From: Janthinobacterium sp. J1-1
Lineage (GTDB): Bacteria > Pseudomonadota > Gammaproteobacteria > Burkholderiales > Burkholderiaceae_D
DNA length: 64,000 nt
Direction of reading: 5' to 3'
Assembly (NCBI RefSeq): GCF_030944405.1
Contig: NZ_CP132339.1
Location: forward strand, 1,302,001 to 1,366,000
The notes beneath the pieces were generated by a model. That model did not search any database. It saw nothing but the letters and a program-made list of their open reading frames with translations, and had not been told where the DNA came from. The first letter of the stretch is position 1, and each line of letters begins with the position of its first letter. The translations under genes were made by a program, and so were the position numbers. Shown in pieces: positions 17,347 to 31,756 of this stretch.

Positions 17347-17727
17347 ATGACCATGGAACGCGTGACGGCCACCCCGGCCGCGCTCGACATGCTGGCCACC
17401 CTGCGCGGCAAGCATGGCCCGCTGATGTTTTTCCAGTCGGGCGGCTGCTGCGACGGCAGCGCGCCGATGTGCTACGCGGCCGGCGAGTTCAACCTCTCCG
17501 ACACCGACGTCTACCTCGGCAATCTGGACGGCACGCCGTTCTACATGGGCATCGAGCAGTTCGCCTACTGGGAACATACGCAGCTGATCATCGACGTGGT
17601 CGATGGCAACGGCGGCATGTTCTCGCTCGATAACGGCACGGGCCGGCGCTTCCTCACGCGCTCGCGCCTGTTCACCGATGACGAGCTGGCGCAGCTGCAG
17701 CACCCCTCGAAGGGTGTGACGAACTAG
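17347..17727 (+). CDS. DUF779 protein, partner of aldehyde dehydrogenase
   Basis: This 126-residue protein of the DUF779 family is usually found right behind AcoD/ExaC-type aldehyde dehydrogenases. Its biochemical role is not known to me. A cysteine-rich GGCCDGSAPMC near residues 32-42 could bind metal. No signal peptide or membrane segment is seen. It is preceded by AAGGAG and co-transcribed with the dehydrogenase; a strong terminator follows. Confidence 0.92.
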   Translation: MTMERVTATPAALDMLATLRGKHGPLMFFQSGGCCDGSAPMCYAAGEFNLSDTDVYLGNLDGTPFYMGIEQFAYWEHTQLIIDVVDGNGGMFSLDNGTGRRFLTRSRLFTDDELAQLQHPSKGVTN

Positions 17728-17792
17728 TTTGTTGCCACCTGGGTCCGGAACTGCGCGGGCGTCATCTCCCCGCTCGCCCGGACGCAGTTTCA

Positions 17793-17821
17793 GCTGACGG
17801 CTGCGGCCGTCGGCTTTTTTT
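17793..17821 (+). terminator. Rho-independent terminator after the ALDH-DUF779 operon
   Basis: GCTGACGGC-TGCG-GCCGTCGGC, a 9-bp stem with one wobble pair, is followed by seven T residues. It lies only 30 bases before the NosR-like gene, so that gene needs either leak-through or a promoter I cannot see. Confidence 0.88.
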
Positions 17822-17850
17822 ACGCCTGCCTGACCCTATTACTGGAGACC

Positions 17851-19989
17851 ATGATGCCTACCATGGCGCGCTGCCGGCGCGCGATAACGCTCGCCTTGTG
17901 CCTGGCGGCGGGCGTGCTGGCGCTGCTGATCGGCGCCACCTCCGCCCATGCCGGCGTGATGACGCAGGCCGAACTGGCGCGCCGTTTTCCGGCGCCATTG
18001 ACAGTCGGCGAGCGCGATGCGGAACTGCCGGTCTGGCCCCTGTTCCGCCAGGGAGGCAGTGGCGGCGAGCTGGCCGGTTATGTATTTGAATCGGTCGACC
18101 TGGCGCCCATCCCCGGTTTTTCGGGCGTGCCCGTCAATCTGCTGGTGGCGATCGATCCTTCCGGACGCTTTCTCGGCGTCGAGGTGCTGTCGCAGCATGA
18201 GCCGGTGTTCCAATATGGCCTGGGCGAAGCGCCGCTATTTGAATTCGTCAGGCAGTACCAGGGCATCTCGCTGAAACAGCATATCGGCATCGAGACCAAT
18301 GGCCGGCGCGCGCATGCAGCCGATGCGTCGCGCGTACAGATCGACGGCATCTCCAAGGCGACCGTTTCGGTGCGCATCATCAATGAAAGCGTGCTGGCGG
18401 CGGCCTTGCTGGTGTCGCGCCGCAAGCTGGGGTTTGGCGCCGGCAAGGGCGCGGCCGGCATCGCCCGCGTGCGCACGGACCTGCCGGATGCAATCGGGTT
18501 CCAGCGCTTGCTCGAAGACGGGCTGGTACGCCATCTGCGCGTCACCAACGCTGAAATGGAAAAGCTGTACGCCGGCAGCGATGGCGCGCGGCTCGATGAA
18601 GAAGCGCTGCGCCAGCCGGATGATGTTTTTATCGACCTGTATCTCGCCTGCGTCTCCGTGCCCGGCGTGGCGCGCAGCCTGCTGACGGAAGCCAGCCTGG
18701 CAAAACTCAAGCCCTGGATAGAGCAGGGCGACCAGGCCATCCTCGTCATGTCGTCCGGCCGCCACCGCGTGCCGGGTGACGATTTTACGCGCGGCGGTAT
18801 ACCCGAGCGGCTGCTGCTGCGCCAGCATGAACTGGCGATCGACATGCGCGACCTCGACCTGGACCTGAAACTGCTGCCCGGTATTTCCGTTCCCGCGGAC
18901 GCCAGCCTGACGGTCTTTCGCGTGCCTGCCGAGGCCGGCCTCGACCCTGGCGCCGCCTTTGACTTTACGGTACCGGTCACGCGCAGCAAGGGCCAGTTCT
19001 ATCCGGAGCGCATAGTGCGCCAGCTGCCGGTCAGCTATCGCGTGCCGTCGCGCTTCCTGATCGCCGCGCCGGGCGATACCAGCTGGCATGCGGCATGGAT
19101 GGACCGGCGCGGCGATCTGCTGATCCTGCTCGTCGGACTGGCCGTGCTGGCGCTGGCGTTGTCCATGCCGCGCAAGCTGAGCAGCGATGGTCGCCGTTTC
19201 GGCTGGTTCCGTTTTGCGTATCTGTTATTTACCATCGGCTTTATCGGCTACCATGCGCAGGCGCAGCTCTCCATCGTCAATCTGACCGGCATCGTGCAAG
19301 CGCTGGTGGCCGGCCGCAGCCTGTCATTCCTGCTGCACGATCCGATGACGGTGGCATTGTGGGCCTTCGTGCTGGTCTCGCTGCTGCTGTGGGGACGAGG
19401 CACATTCTGCGGCTGGCTATGTCCGTTCGGCGCGCTGCAGGAGTTGACCGGCAAGCTGGCCAGGTGGTGCAAGCTGCCGCAAGTGAAAATAAGCCGCACA
19501 GTGGATAAACGTCTCAAGCGCGTCAAATACGGTGCGCTGGCGCTGATCGTCGCCAGCGCGCTGACAGGGTTGGCCATCGATACGCTGGTGGAGCTGGAGC
19601 CGTTCAAGACGGCCATTACCCTCAACTTCGTGCGCGCCTTGCCATATGCGGCGTATGCGCTGGCGCTGCTGGCGGCCAGCGCCTTTATCCACAAATTCTT
19701 TTGCCGCTATCTGTGTCCGCTGGGCGCGGCGCTGGCGCTGCTGGGACGTTTTCGCCTGCTCCACTGGCTGCCGCGCCGCAGCGAATGCGGCACGCCGTGC
19801 CAGACCTGCCGCCATCGCTGCGACTACCAGGCGATCAAGCCCGATGGCGCGGTTGTGTATGCGGAATGTTTCCAGTGCATGGACTGCGTGGTGATCCACG
19901 AAAGCGAGCAGCGCTGCGCACCGCGCCTGCTGGAACTGAAGCGCGCCCGCACCATCCCCATTCATGCCGATCCAGGAGGTGCCACATGA
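17851..19989 (+). CDS. NosR/NirI-like membrane flavo-iron-sulfur protein
   Basis: This is a 712-residue inner membrane protein. After a signal or anchor segment (about residues 10-35), a periplasmic FMN-binding domain follows. Its FMN attachment region reads DGISKATVS, with Thr near residue 171; the canonical Gly before Ala is Lys here. About five membrane helices follow (residues 420-640), with CxxxCP loops CGWLCPFGA and CRYLCPLGA. The cytoplasmic end is ferredoxin-like (CGTPCQTCRHRC and CFQCMDC). NosR moves quinol electrons to periplasmic enzymes. No nosZ or other denitrification gene is near; the neighbours are alcohol oxidation genes. Of two adjacent ATGs, 17854 has better spacing from GGAG. 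The stop overlaps the apbE start. Confidence 0.88.
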   Translation: MMPTMARCRRAITLALCLAAGVLALLIGATSAHAGVMTQAELARRFPAPLTVGERDAELPVWPLFRQGGSGGELAGYVFESVDLAPIPGFSGVPVNLLVAIDPSGRFLGVEVLSQHEPVFQYGLGEAPLFEFVRQYQGISLKQHIGIETNGRRAHAADASRVQIDGISKATVSVRIINESVLAAALLVSRRKLGFGAGKGAAGIARVRTDLPDAIGFQRLLEDGLVRHLRVTNAEMEKLYAGSDGARLDEEALRQPDDVFIDLYLACVSVPGVARSLLTEASLAKLKPWIEQGDQAILVMSSGRHRVPGDDFTRGGIPERLLLRQHELAIDMRDLDLDLKLLPGISVPADASLTVFRVPAEAGLDPGAAFDFTVPVTRSKGQFYPERIVRQLPVSYRVPSRFLIAAPGDTSWHAAWMDRRGDLLILLVGLAVLALALSMPRKLSSDGRRFGWFRFAYLLFTIGFIGYHAQAQLSIVNLTGIVQALVAGRSLSFLLHDPMTVALWAFVLVSLLLWGRGTFCGWLCPFGALQELTGKLARWCKLPQVKISRTVDKRLKRVKYGALALIVASALTGLAIDTLVELEPFKTAITLNFVRALPYAAYALALLAASAFIHKFFCRYLCPLGAALALLGRFRLLHWLPRRSECGTPCQTCRHRCDYQAIKPDGAVVYAECFQCMDCVVIHESEQRCAPRLLELKRARTIPIHADPGGAT

Positions 19990-20963
19990 AACGCCGCAGT
20001 TTCTTGAGCGCCTCGCTGGGCGCCATCGCCGCAGGCAGCTGCGCCTGGCCGCGTCATGCACCCGTGCATACCGGTATCGCACTGGCTTTTGGCACCACCA
20101 TCCAGATCGCGCTCGTGCATGAGGACGAGCAGGTGGCGCGCATGGCGATCAGCGACGCGCTGGCGGCGGCGCAGCGGGTCGACCGCCTGATGAGCATTTA
20201 CCAGCCGGCCAGCCAGGTCTACCAACTGAACCGCGATGGCGTGCTGCATCGACCCGATCCGCAGTTGCTGGCGGTGCTGGCGCAGGCGCGCGCATTGTCG
20301 CAGCTGACGGACGGCGCCTTCGATATCACCGTCCAGCCTTTGTGGCGCGCCTGGCGCGAGGCGGTCGCGCGCGGCGCCTTGCCGGCCCCGGCGCAGCGGC
20401 GGCAGGCCAAAGCGATGGTGGACTGGCGCCAGCTTGTTTTCGATGAGCGGCGGGTAGTCCTGGCGCCCGGCATGGCGATCACCCTCAACGGCCTGGCGCA
20501 AGGGTATGCGGCCGATATGGCGCTGGCGGCGGTGCAGGCGCATGGCATCCGGCATGCGCTGCTCGATACGGGCGAATTCGTGGCGCGCGGACGCAAGCGC
20601 GCGCATCAACCGTGGGCACTCGGCGTGCGCGATCCGCGCGACGATCAGGCGCTGGCGGCGACCCTGTTCATCAACGGCTGCGGCGTGGCGACCTCGGGCG
20701 ATTACGAAAGCGTATTTACGCCCGATTATCTGCACCACCATATCTTCGATCCTGCGGCGGGGGACTCGCCGCAGGAACTGGCCAGCGTGACCGTGATGGC
20801 GCCGACCGGCATGCTGGCCGATGGCTTGTCGACCGCCTGCATGGTGCTGGGCCGTGAAAGGGCGGCGCTGCTGGCGGCCAGCCTGCCCGGCGTCGACCTG
20901 CTGGCCATCGACAAGCAGGGCCGCGAATGGCGTTCACCCGGTTTTCCACCGGAAGCATCATGA
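19986..20963 (+). CDS. apbE: ApbE, FAD:protein FMN transferase
   Basis: ApbE attaches FMN covalently to a Thr or Ser of a partner flavoprotein in the periplasm. The 325-residue protein has a twin-arginine-like leader (KRRSFLSASLGAIAAGS). It shows DRLMSIYQPASQVYQLN, DGAFDITVQPLWRAW, INGCGVATSGDYESVF and HHHIFDPAAG, followed by MLADGLSTACMVLG, all family marks for FAD and magnesium binding. It overlaps the stop of the NosR-like gene by four bases (ATGA), so that protein is the likely target. It is convergent with the regulator gene, 21 bases apart. Confidence 0.94.
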   Translation: MKRRSFLSASLGAIAAGSCAWPRHAPVHTGIALAFGTTIQIALVHEDEQVARMAISDALAAAQRVDRLMSIYQPASQVYQLNRDGVLHRPDPQLLAVLAQARALSQLTDGAFDITVQPLWRAWREAVARGALPAPAQRRQAKAMVDWRQLVFDERRVVLAPGMAITLNGLAQGYAADMALAAVQAHGIRHALLDTGEFVARGRKRAHQPWALGVRDPRDDQALAATLFINGCGVATSGDYESVFTPDYLHHHIFDPAAGDSPQELASVTVMAPTGMLADGLSTACMVLGRERAALLAASLPGVDLLAIDKQGREWRSPGFPPEAS

Positions 20964-20984
20964 ATGGCGCGCTACAATGGCTAC

Positions 20985-22925
<1,941 letters not shown>

Positions 22926-23060
22926 GATGGTCTCTTTGTCTCGGTTGGCCGTCGCTCCTGGGCGCGGCTCTGTGTATACCTGCACTGGTGTTCCATAATG
23001 TAGCACCTGTGCCGGAAGGGAGCAAAAGCAGCCTTGGCCGCTGTTGCTGTACTGGTAATA
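22926..23060 (-). promoter_or_regulatory. 5' untranslated leader of the sigma-54 activator gene
   Basis: This is a stretch without a gene between the activator start and its candidate -24/-12 promoter. On the other strand it is simply upstream of the rRNA promoters. I see no structured RNA in it with any certainty. Confidence 0.4.
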
Positions 23061-23076
23061 AGCAAAGCGAGTGCCA
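23061..23076 (-). promoter_or_regulatory. Sigma-54 promoter candidate upstream of the activator gene
   Basis: Read on the minus strand this is TGGCACTCGCTTTGCT, with GG and GC ten bases apart. It lies about 136 bases before the activator ATG and only 15 bases from the divergent rRNA promoter P1. It would make the activator autoregulated. Confidence 0.65.
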
Positions 23077-23090
23077 GCTCAAAATAGTCC

Positions 23091-23119
23091 TTGCGGTGGT
23101 GGCGGTAGCTGGCTATAAT
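23091..23119 (+). promoter_or_regulatory. rRNA promoter P1 candidate
   Basis: TTGCGG (23091-23096) and TATAAT (23114-23119) are 17 bases apart. They are followed by a GC-rich discriminator TCGCCCCC, as expected of a stringently controlled rRNA promoter. Confidence 0.8.
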
Positions 23120-23177
23120 TCGCCCCCTCGCTGAACGACGCATGCAAATGCAGAGTGAAGAGAGAAAAAAGAAGGTG

Positions 23178-23206
23178 TTGACGGATTTAGCGAAATGCTT
23201 CATACT
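23178..23206 (+). promoter_or_regulatory. rRNA promoter P2 candidate
   Basis: TTGACG (23178-23183) and CATACT (23201-23206) are 17 bases apart, about 300 bases before 16S. Confidence 0.65.
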
Positions 23207-23270
23207 CTTCCTTCTTCGCAGCTGACAAACACAACGCTTTGTCGATAGCGCGAAACGTAGCACCGAATAC

Positions 23271-23284
23271 CGTTCTTTAACAAT
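23271..23284 (+). promoter_or_regulatory. boxA antitermination site in the 16S leader
   Basis: CGTTCTTTAACAAT closely matches the rRNA boxA consensus (TGCTCTTTAACA). A second copy lies at 25361 before 23S. Confidence 0.8.
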
Positions 23285-23313
23285 TAACAGTCGATAAGTG
23301 TGGGCATTTGATG
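23283..23313 (+). other. 16S processing stem, 5' side
   Basis: ATTAACAGTCGATAAGTGTG and the following GGGCATTTGATG pair with 25066-25096 (CATCAAATG ... CACTTATCGGCTGTTAAT). This forms a stem of about 30 bp that loops out 16S, the usual RNase III substrate. The rest of the leader to 23503 shows no gene. Confidence 0.8.
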
Positions 23314-23503
23314 AAGTGCAGCAGTGATCTTCGGATTGCTGTAAAACTTAAAATATCAAATGTTCACAAGAAATAATGAAATAGGATACTTCTTCGGAAG
23401 TAGCCTGTCAGTTTTTTGAGTGAGCAAACACCTCGCAATGCGAGGGGTTTGAACCGATTAAAAGGTTCGACCATGCCGGTAAAACGGCAAAGTAACAGAG
23501 ATT

Positions 23504-25037
<1,534 letters not shown>

Positions 25038-25065
25038 GAGTTTGCACGAAGCAGTAATGCTTCAC

Positions 25066-25096
25066 CATCAAATGTTCACACTTATCGGCTGTTAAT
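25066..25096 (+). other. 16S processing stem, 3' side
   Basis: This is complementary to 23283-23313 across nearly its whole length, with a G-U pair and one small internal mismatch. It completes the stem that surrounds 16S. Confidence 0.8.
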
Positions 25097-25113
25097 AAAG
25101 AAGAACAGCATTT

Positions 25114-25190
25114 GGGGCTGTAGCTCAGCTGGTTAGAGCACCGTGTTGATAACGCGGGGGTCGTTGGTTCGAGTCCAACCAGCCCTACCA
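25114..25190 (+). tRNA. tRNA-Ile (GAT)
   Basis: This is a 77-nt cloverleaf in the 16S-23S spacer: acceptor GGGGCTG with CAGCCCT, D arm GCTCAGCTGGTTAGAGC, anticodon loop TTGATAA (GAT), T arm GTTGGTTCGAGTCCAAC and encoded CCA. Confidence 0.97.
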
Positions 25191-25207
25191 GTTTCTGTAG
25201 TATCTCA

Positions 25208-25283
25208 GGGGGATTAGCTCAGCTGGGAGAGCACCTGCTTTGCAAGCAGGGGGTCGTCGGTTCGATCCCGTCATCCTCCACCA
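25208..25283 (+). tRNA. tRNA-Ala (TGC)
   Basis: This is a 76-nt cloverleaf in the spacer: acceptor GGGGGAT with ATCCTCC, D arm GCTCAGCTGGGAGAGC, anticodon TGC in CTTTGCAAG, T loop TTCGATC and encoded CCA. Confidence 0.97.
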
Positions 25284-25540
25284 AGACTTTGAAAGTGCAA
25301 ACGTAAGCCAGTCAACAAGACTGTGGTTTAGGTTTGATCTTTTAGCGATCATTGCTGTTTCGTTCTTTAACAATCTGGAAGAAGTAAAGATTATTTATTG
25401 ATCAAGTCTATGCGTGCAGGAATGCATGAGGCGACTTGATGGGTAATGATTGTATGTATCAACAAACAAGCAACAACGTTGTACTTTCTTATCCCTGTAG
25501 CGCTCTTTGCTCACTTCGGTGAACAGAGGCTAACGTTATA
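25284..25540 (+). other. tRNA-Ala to 23S spacer with second boxA
   Basis: No gene lies here. It holds a boxA copy (CGTTCTTTAACAATCTGG, from 25361). At its end, GCTAACGTTATA continues into GGGACAAGC of 23S; this 25529-25549 stretch pairs with 28408-28428 as the 23S processing stem, with one mismatch. Confidence 0.8.
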
Positions 25541-28415
<2,875 letters not shown>

Positions 28416-28554
28416 CTATAACCTTAGCAGGTGCAGAGGATAAGACGGTACAACGTTGCGTGTGTGTTGATACGACATTCATTACCCTAATCTTTGCTTC
28501 TTCCAGATTCATGACGCTGCTGCCCAACCGGGAGCAACCGTCATTCCAAGTTAT
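28416..28554 (+). other. 23S-5S internal spacer of the second rRNA operon
   Basis: This corresponds to 2154-2292 with about four substitutions. It starts with the distal side of the 23S processing stem. No gene is seen. Confidence 0.75.
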
Positions 28555-28669
28555 GCCTGATGACCATAGCAAGTTGGTCCCACCCCTTCCCATCCCGAAC
28601 AGGACCGTGAAACAACTTTGCGCCGATGATAGTGCTGCAACCAGTGTGAAAGTAGGTTATCGTCAGGCT
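28555..28669 (+). rRNA. rrf: 5S ribosomal RNA (second operon)
   Basis: The text is the same as the 5S at 2293: GCCTGATGACCATAGC at the start and paired GTCAGGC at the end. Confidence 0.95.
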
Positions 28670-28688
28670 TGTTATTCGCAGTAAGAGA

Positions 28689-28722
28689 AAAACCCCGATC
28701 AGTGATGATCGGGGTTTTTTTT
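28689..28722 (+). terminator. Rho-independent terminator of the second rRNA operon
   Basis: CCCCGATC-AGTGAT-GATCGGGG is followed by eight T residues, right after 5S. Confidence 0.92.
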
Positions 28723-28756
28723 CGTCTGGTGGTTTCACGCCGCTCAATCAAAAGAC

Positions 28757-28785
28757 GAAAAAAAGCCCTGCGCTGCGCGCAGGGC
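28757..28785 (-). terminator. Terminator of pagL (minus strand)
   Basis: GCCCTGCGC-TGC-GCGCAGGGC (28765-28785) is followed on the minus strand by seven T residues, just after the pagL stop. Confidence 0.88.
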
Positions 28786-28806
28786 CTCGTCGTTTCAAGC
28801 AGCAGA

Positions 28807-29379
28807 TCAGAAGTGGTACGCCACTTTGATCACGCCGTAGTTCACGCCGCTGTTTGGTTTCTTGTAGCCGCCATTTGAAAAGTGCTGGATCTTGGCGCTG
28901 ACTTCCCATTTGTTGTCGAACACATAGCCGATGCCGGCATGGTCGCCAAACTGGAAGTGGGTCGACAGGCGGTCGTCGTCGTTGTCATACAGCTTCGACA
29001 GCATGTGCACGCCGATACCCGCTTCCGCATAGAAGCCCAGTTTATTCGTGTTTTCAAAGCGGAAGACGGGAGTGAAGCCCAGGTCCCACAGCCTTTGATG
29101 CTGGCCAGGAACATTGCGATAGCTTTTGCCATCCCAGCCGCCGATGCTTGCATCCCAGTAACCGCTCAGCTGGGTGCCGTTCGATACAAACCAGGCCTTG
29201 TCCCAGTTCGAGGTGACGCCGGCGCGCACCATCTGGATTTTGACGCCCTTGGCGTATTCGCCATACACGGAGTCGATCAGCTTGTCATCAGCGGCAAAGC
29301 TGGAAGTGGCAGCCATCAGCGCGGCGGCGGCCGCGACACAGGTGAGGAGATTCTTCTTGAAGAACATAGAGGCTTTCAT
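28807..29379 (-). CDS. pagL: PagL, lipid A 3-O-deacylase (outer membrane)
   Basis: This 190-residue outer membrane beta-barrel enzyme removes the 3-linked acyl chain from lipid A. It has a signal peptide ending SSFAA near residue 29 and alternating barrel strands. The C-terminal catalytic region QHFSNGG, with the active His and Ser two residues apart, is followed by a terminal KVAYHF with C-terminal Phe. It is transcribed alone, divergent from the dehydrogenase gene at 29464 and convergent with the rRNA operon. Confidence 0.9.
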   Translation of the reverse strand: MKASMFFKKNLLTCVAAAAALMAATSSFAADDKLIDSVYGEYAKGVKIQMVRAGVTSNWDKAWFVSNGTQLSGYWDASIGGWDGKSYRNVPGQHQRLWDLGFTPVFRFENTNKLGFYAEAGIGVHMLSKLYDNDDDRLSTHFQFGDHAGIGYVFDNKWEVSAKIQHFSNGGYKKPNSGVNYGVIKVAYHF

Positions 29380-29463
29380 CGTAAAATTGGCCGTTAGGCT
29401 TGTCTTGTTTGCACAGGCATGCGTCTTGCTGCCGTTTTCGCCACTCGATATTCAGAGGTTCAA

Positions 29464-30366
29464 TTGACATTCTCTACAAAAATCGCATTTCTCGGTACTG
29501 GCCTGATGGGGGATCCAATGGTCCGGCGCCTGCTGCAGGCTGGTTATTCTGTCACAGTTTGGAATCGCACGCACAGCAAGGCCCAGCTATTGCGCGCGGC
29601 CGGGGCCGATGCACCTGAATCGCTGATGGATGCCGTCGCTGGCGCGCAGGTCGTGATCTCGATGCTGGAAGCGGGCCCTATCGTCGCGCACGTAATGCAG
29701 GACGCCTTGCCGGCCCTGGCGCCGGCGACGCTATGGGTCGACATGAGTTCCACTAAACAGGCTGAAGCACAACAATTCCACGCTGCGCTGCAGGCCGCCG
29801 GCCACGCATTCATCGATGCGCCCGTCTCGGGTGGCGTGGGTGGCGCGCAGGCCGGCAGCCTGGCCATCATGGCCGGCGGCAGCGCGGAAGATTACGCCAG
29901 GATGGAAGCGATATTAACGGTGATGGGCCGGCCGACCCTGGTGGGTCCTGCCGGCAGCGGCCAGGTCGCCAAGCTGTGCAATCAATTGATCGTCGGCGCC
30001 ACCCTGAATATCGTGGCGGAAGCGTTGCTGCTGGCCCAGGCCGCTGGCGCCGATGCGGCGGCTGTGCGCACGGCGATACGCGGTGGTTTTGCCGAAAGCC
30101 GCATCCTGGAGGTGCATGGCCAGCGCATGCTGGAACGCAATTTCGTTGCCGGCGGCCAGGTGAAAAGCCAGGTCAAGGACATGCACAATATCCTGGCGGC
30201 GGCCGAGGCGGCCGATATCGCTCTGCCGCTAACCGAGCTGGTGACGCGGCGCTACGAGTCCATCGCCGAGACCCATGCGACGGCAGACCACGCCGCCGCC
30301 CTGCTGGCCCTGGAAGCCATCAATCCCGGCCAGCGGCTGGGGAATGGCCCGGATCAACTCAGCTGA
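29464..30366 (+). CDS. Beta-hydroxyacid dehydrogenase family NAD(P)-dependent oxidoreductase
   Basis: This roughly 300-residue enzyme belongs to the 3-hydroxyisobutyrate / tartronate semialdehyde reductase family. The Rossmann motif is FLGTGLMGDPM. The substrate motif is DAPVSGGVGGAQAGSLAIM, and the catalytic Lys lies in GSGQVAKLCNQ. I chose TTG at 29464 because AGAGG sits five bases upstream and the protein then starts just before the first beta strand. The ATG at 29419 would add 15 residues with no ribosome site. The precise substrate is unknown. No partner genes are evident. Confidence 0.85.
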   Translation: MTFSTKIAFLGTGLMGDPMVRRLLQAGYSVTVWNRTHSKAQLLRAAGADAPESLMDAVAGAQVVISMLEAGPIVAHVMQDALPALAPATLWVDMSSTKQAEAQQFHAALQAAGHAFIDAPVSGGVGGAQAGSLAIMAGGSAEDYARMEAILTVMGRPTLVGPAGSGQVAKLCNQLIVGATLNIVAEALLLAQAAGADAAAVRTAIRGGFAESRILEVHGQRMLERNFVAGGQVKSQVKDMHNILAAAEAADIALPLTELVTRRYESIAETHATADHAAALLALEAINPGQRLGNGPDQLS

Positions 30367-30372
30367 CGAAAT

Positions 30373-31566
30373 TCAAGCGAGCGGCAAGCTGGTTTCGGCC
30401 AGCTTGACCCAGAAACTGGCGCCGATCGGCAGCAGGTTGTCATTGAAGTCATAACTGCCATTGTGCAGCACGCAAGGGCCCAGGCCGTGGCCGCCGTCGC
30501 GGTGATCGCCATCGCCATTGCCGATAAAGATGTAGCAGCCGGCTTTTTCCTGCAGGAAGAACGAGAAATCCTCGGCGCCCATGGTGGGCTCGACGTTGTC
30601 ATTGACCTTGTCGGCGCCGACCACCTGTTTCATGACTTCCACGGCAAACGCGGTTTCCCTGGCGTGGTTGACCAGCGGCGGATAGTTGCGCTTGAAATTG
30701 AAGTCGACTTCGGCGCCAAAGGCGGCGGCCGTATGCACGGCGATGTCGCGCATGCGCTCTTCGATCAGGTCGAGCACTGGCGTGGTAAAGGTGCGCACGG
30801 TGCCGATCAGGCTGGCGTCGTCGGGGATCACATTGGTGGCGCTGCCGGCATGGATCTGCGTGATCGACAGCACGGCCGTATCGAGCGGGCTCTTGTTGCG
30901 GGTAATCACGGTTTGCCAGCTTTGCGCGATCTGCACCGCCACCATCACCGGGTCGATACCCTTGTGGGGCTGGGCCGCATGCGCGCCCTTGCCTTTGACG
31001 GTGACGTGAAATTCATTGCTCGATGCCATCATTGGTCCGGCCACCACGCTCAGCGTGCCGACGGCGGCGCCTGGCCAGTTGTGCATGCCGTAAATGGCTT
31101 CCATCGGGAATTGGGTGAACAGGCCGTCGGCGATCATTTCGCGCGCGCCGGCGCCGCCTTCTTCGGCCGGCTGGAAGATCACATACACGGTGCCGTCGAA
31201 ATGGCGGTTGTGCGCCAGATGATGGGCGGCGCCCAGCAGCATGGCCGTGTGGCCGTCGTGGCCGCAGGCGTGCATCTTGCCGGGGTGGCGCGACGCATGT
31301 TCAAAGGTATTCATTTCCTGCATCGGCAGGGCGTCCATGTCGGCGCGGATGCCGATGGCGCGGTTCGAGGTGCCGTTCCGGATAATGCCGACCACGCCGG
31401 TGCGGCCCAGGCCGCGCACGACGGGGATGCCCCATTCGGCCAGCTTGGCGGCGACCACGTCGGAGGTGCGCTGTTCCTCGTAGCATAATTCCGGATGGGC
31501 GTGCAGATCGCGGCGGATACGTCGCAGCTCGGATTGAAACGCCAAGATGGGTTCAACTAGTTTCAT
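30373..31566 (-). CDS. M20 family amidohydrolase (hippurate hydrolase-like)
   Basis: This 397-residue cytoplasmic metallo-hydrolase cleaves N-acyl amino acids or similar amides. The metal and catalytic motifs are HAHPELCYEE, HACGHDGHTAML and PAEEGGAGAREM. The internal dimerisation domain and a C-terminal GAEDFSFFLQ with the last metal ligand are present. The start is MKLVEPILAF at 31566; a 30-residue upstream extension in frame has no family similarity that I recognise. It is convergent with the preceding dehydrogenase gene, six bases apart. Confidence 0.92.
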   Translation of the reverse strand: MKLVEPILAFQSELRRIRRDLHAHPELCYEEQRTSDVVAAKLAEWGIPVVRGLGRTGVVGIIRNGTSNRAIGIRADMDALPMQEMNTFEHASRHPGKMHACGHDGHTAMLLGAAHHLAHNRHFDGTVYVIFQPAEEGGAGAREMIADGLFTQFPMEAIYGMHNWPGAAVGTLSVVAGPMMASSNEFHVTVKGKGAHAAQPHKGIDPVMVAVQIAQSWQTVITRNKSPLDTAVLSITQIHAGSATNVIPDDASLIGTVRTFTTPVLDLIEERMRDIAVHTAAAFGAEVDFNFKRNYPPLVNHARETAFAVEVMKQVVGADKVNDNVEPTMGAEDFSFFLQEKAGCYIFIGNGDGDHRDGGHGLGPCVLHNGSYDFNDNLLPIGASFWVKLAETSLPLA

Positions 31567-31756
31567 CGTATTCTCCTGTAGATGCAGGCGCGCATCAGTG
31601 TACGGCACGCCGGGACGGGCACGTTTGATCGAAAACATGCGCGGGGTTGGGGCCATTGTAGCCCGTGTCCAGCTTGTAAATCCAGCGCACAGCTTGCTAC
31701 CGGGGCGCCGGCTGGCTTACAGTATCGGCTTTCCCTGACGCTTTCTGGATTGCACC

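Noticed and set aside
17728..17850. A sigma-54 promoter directly before the NosR-like gene
   Set aside because: No TGGCA(C/T) with a correctly spaced TTGC element is present in this gap.
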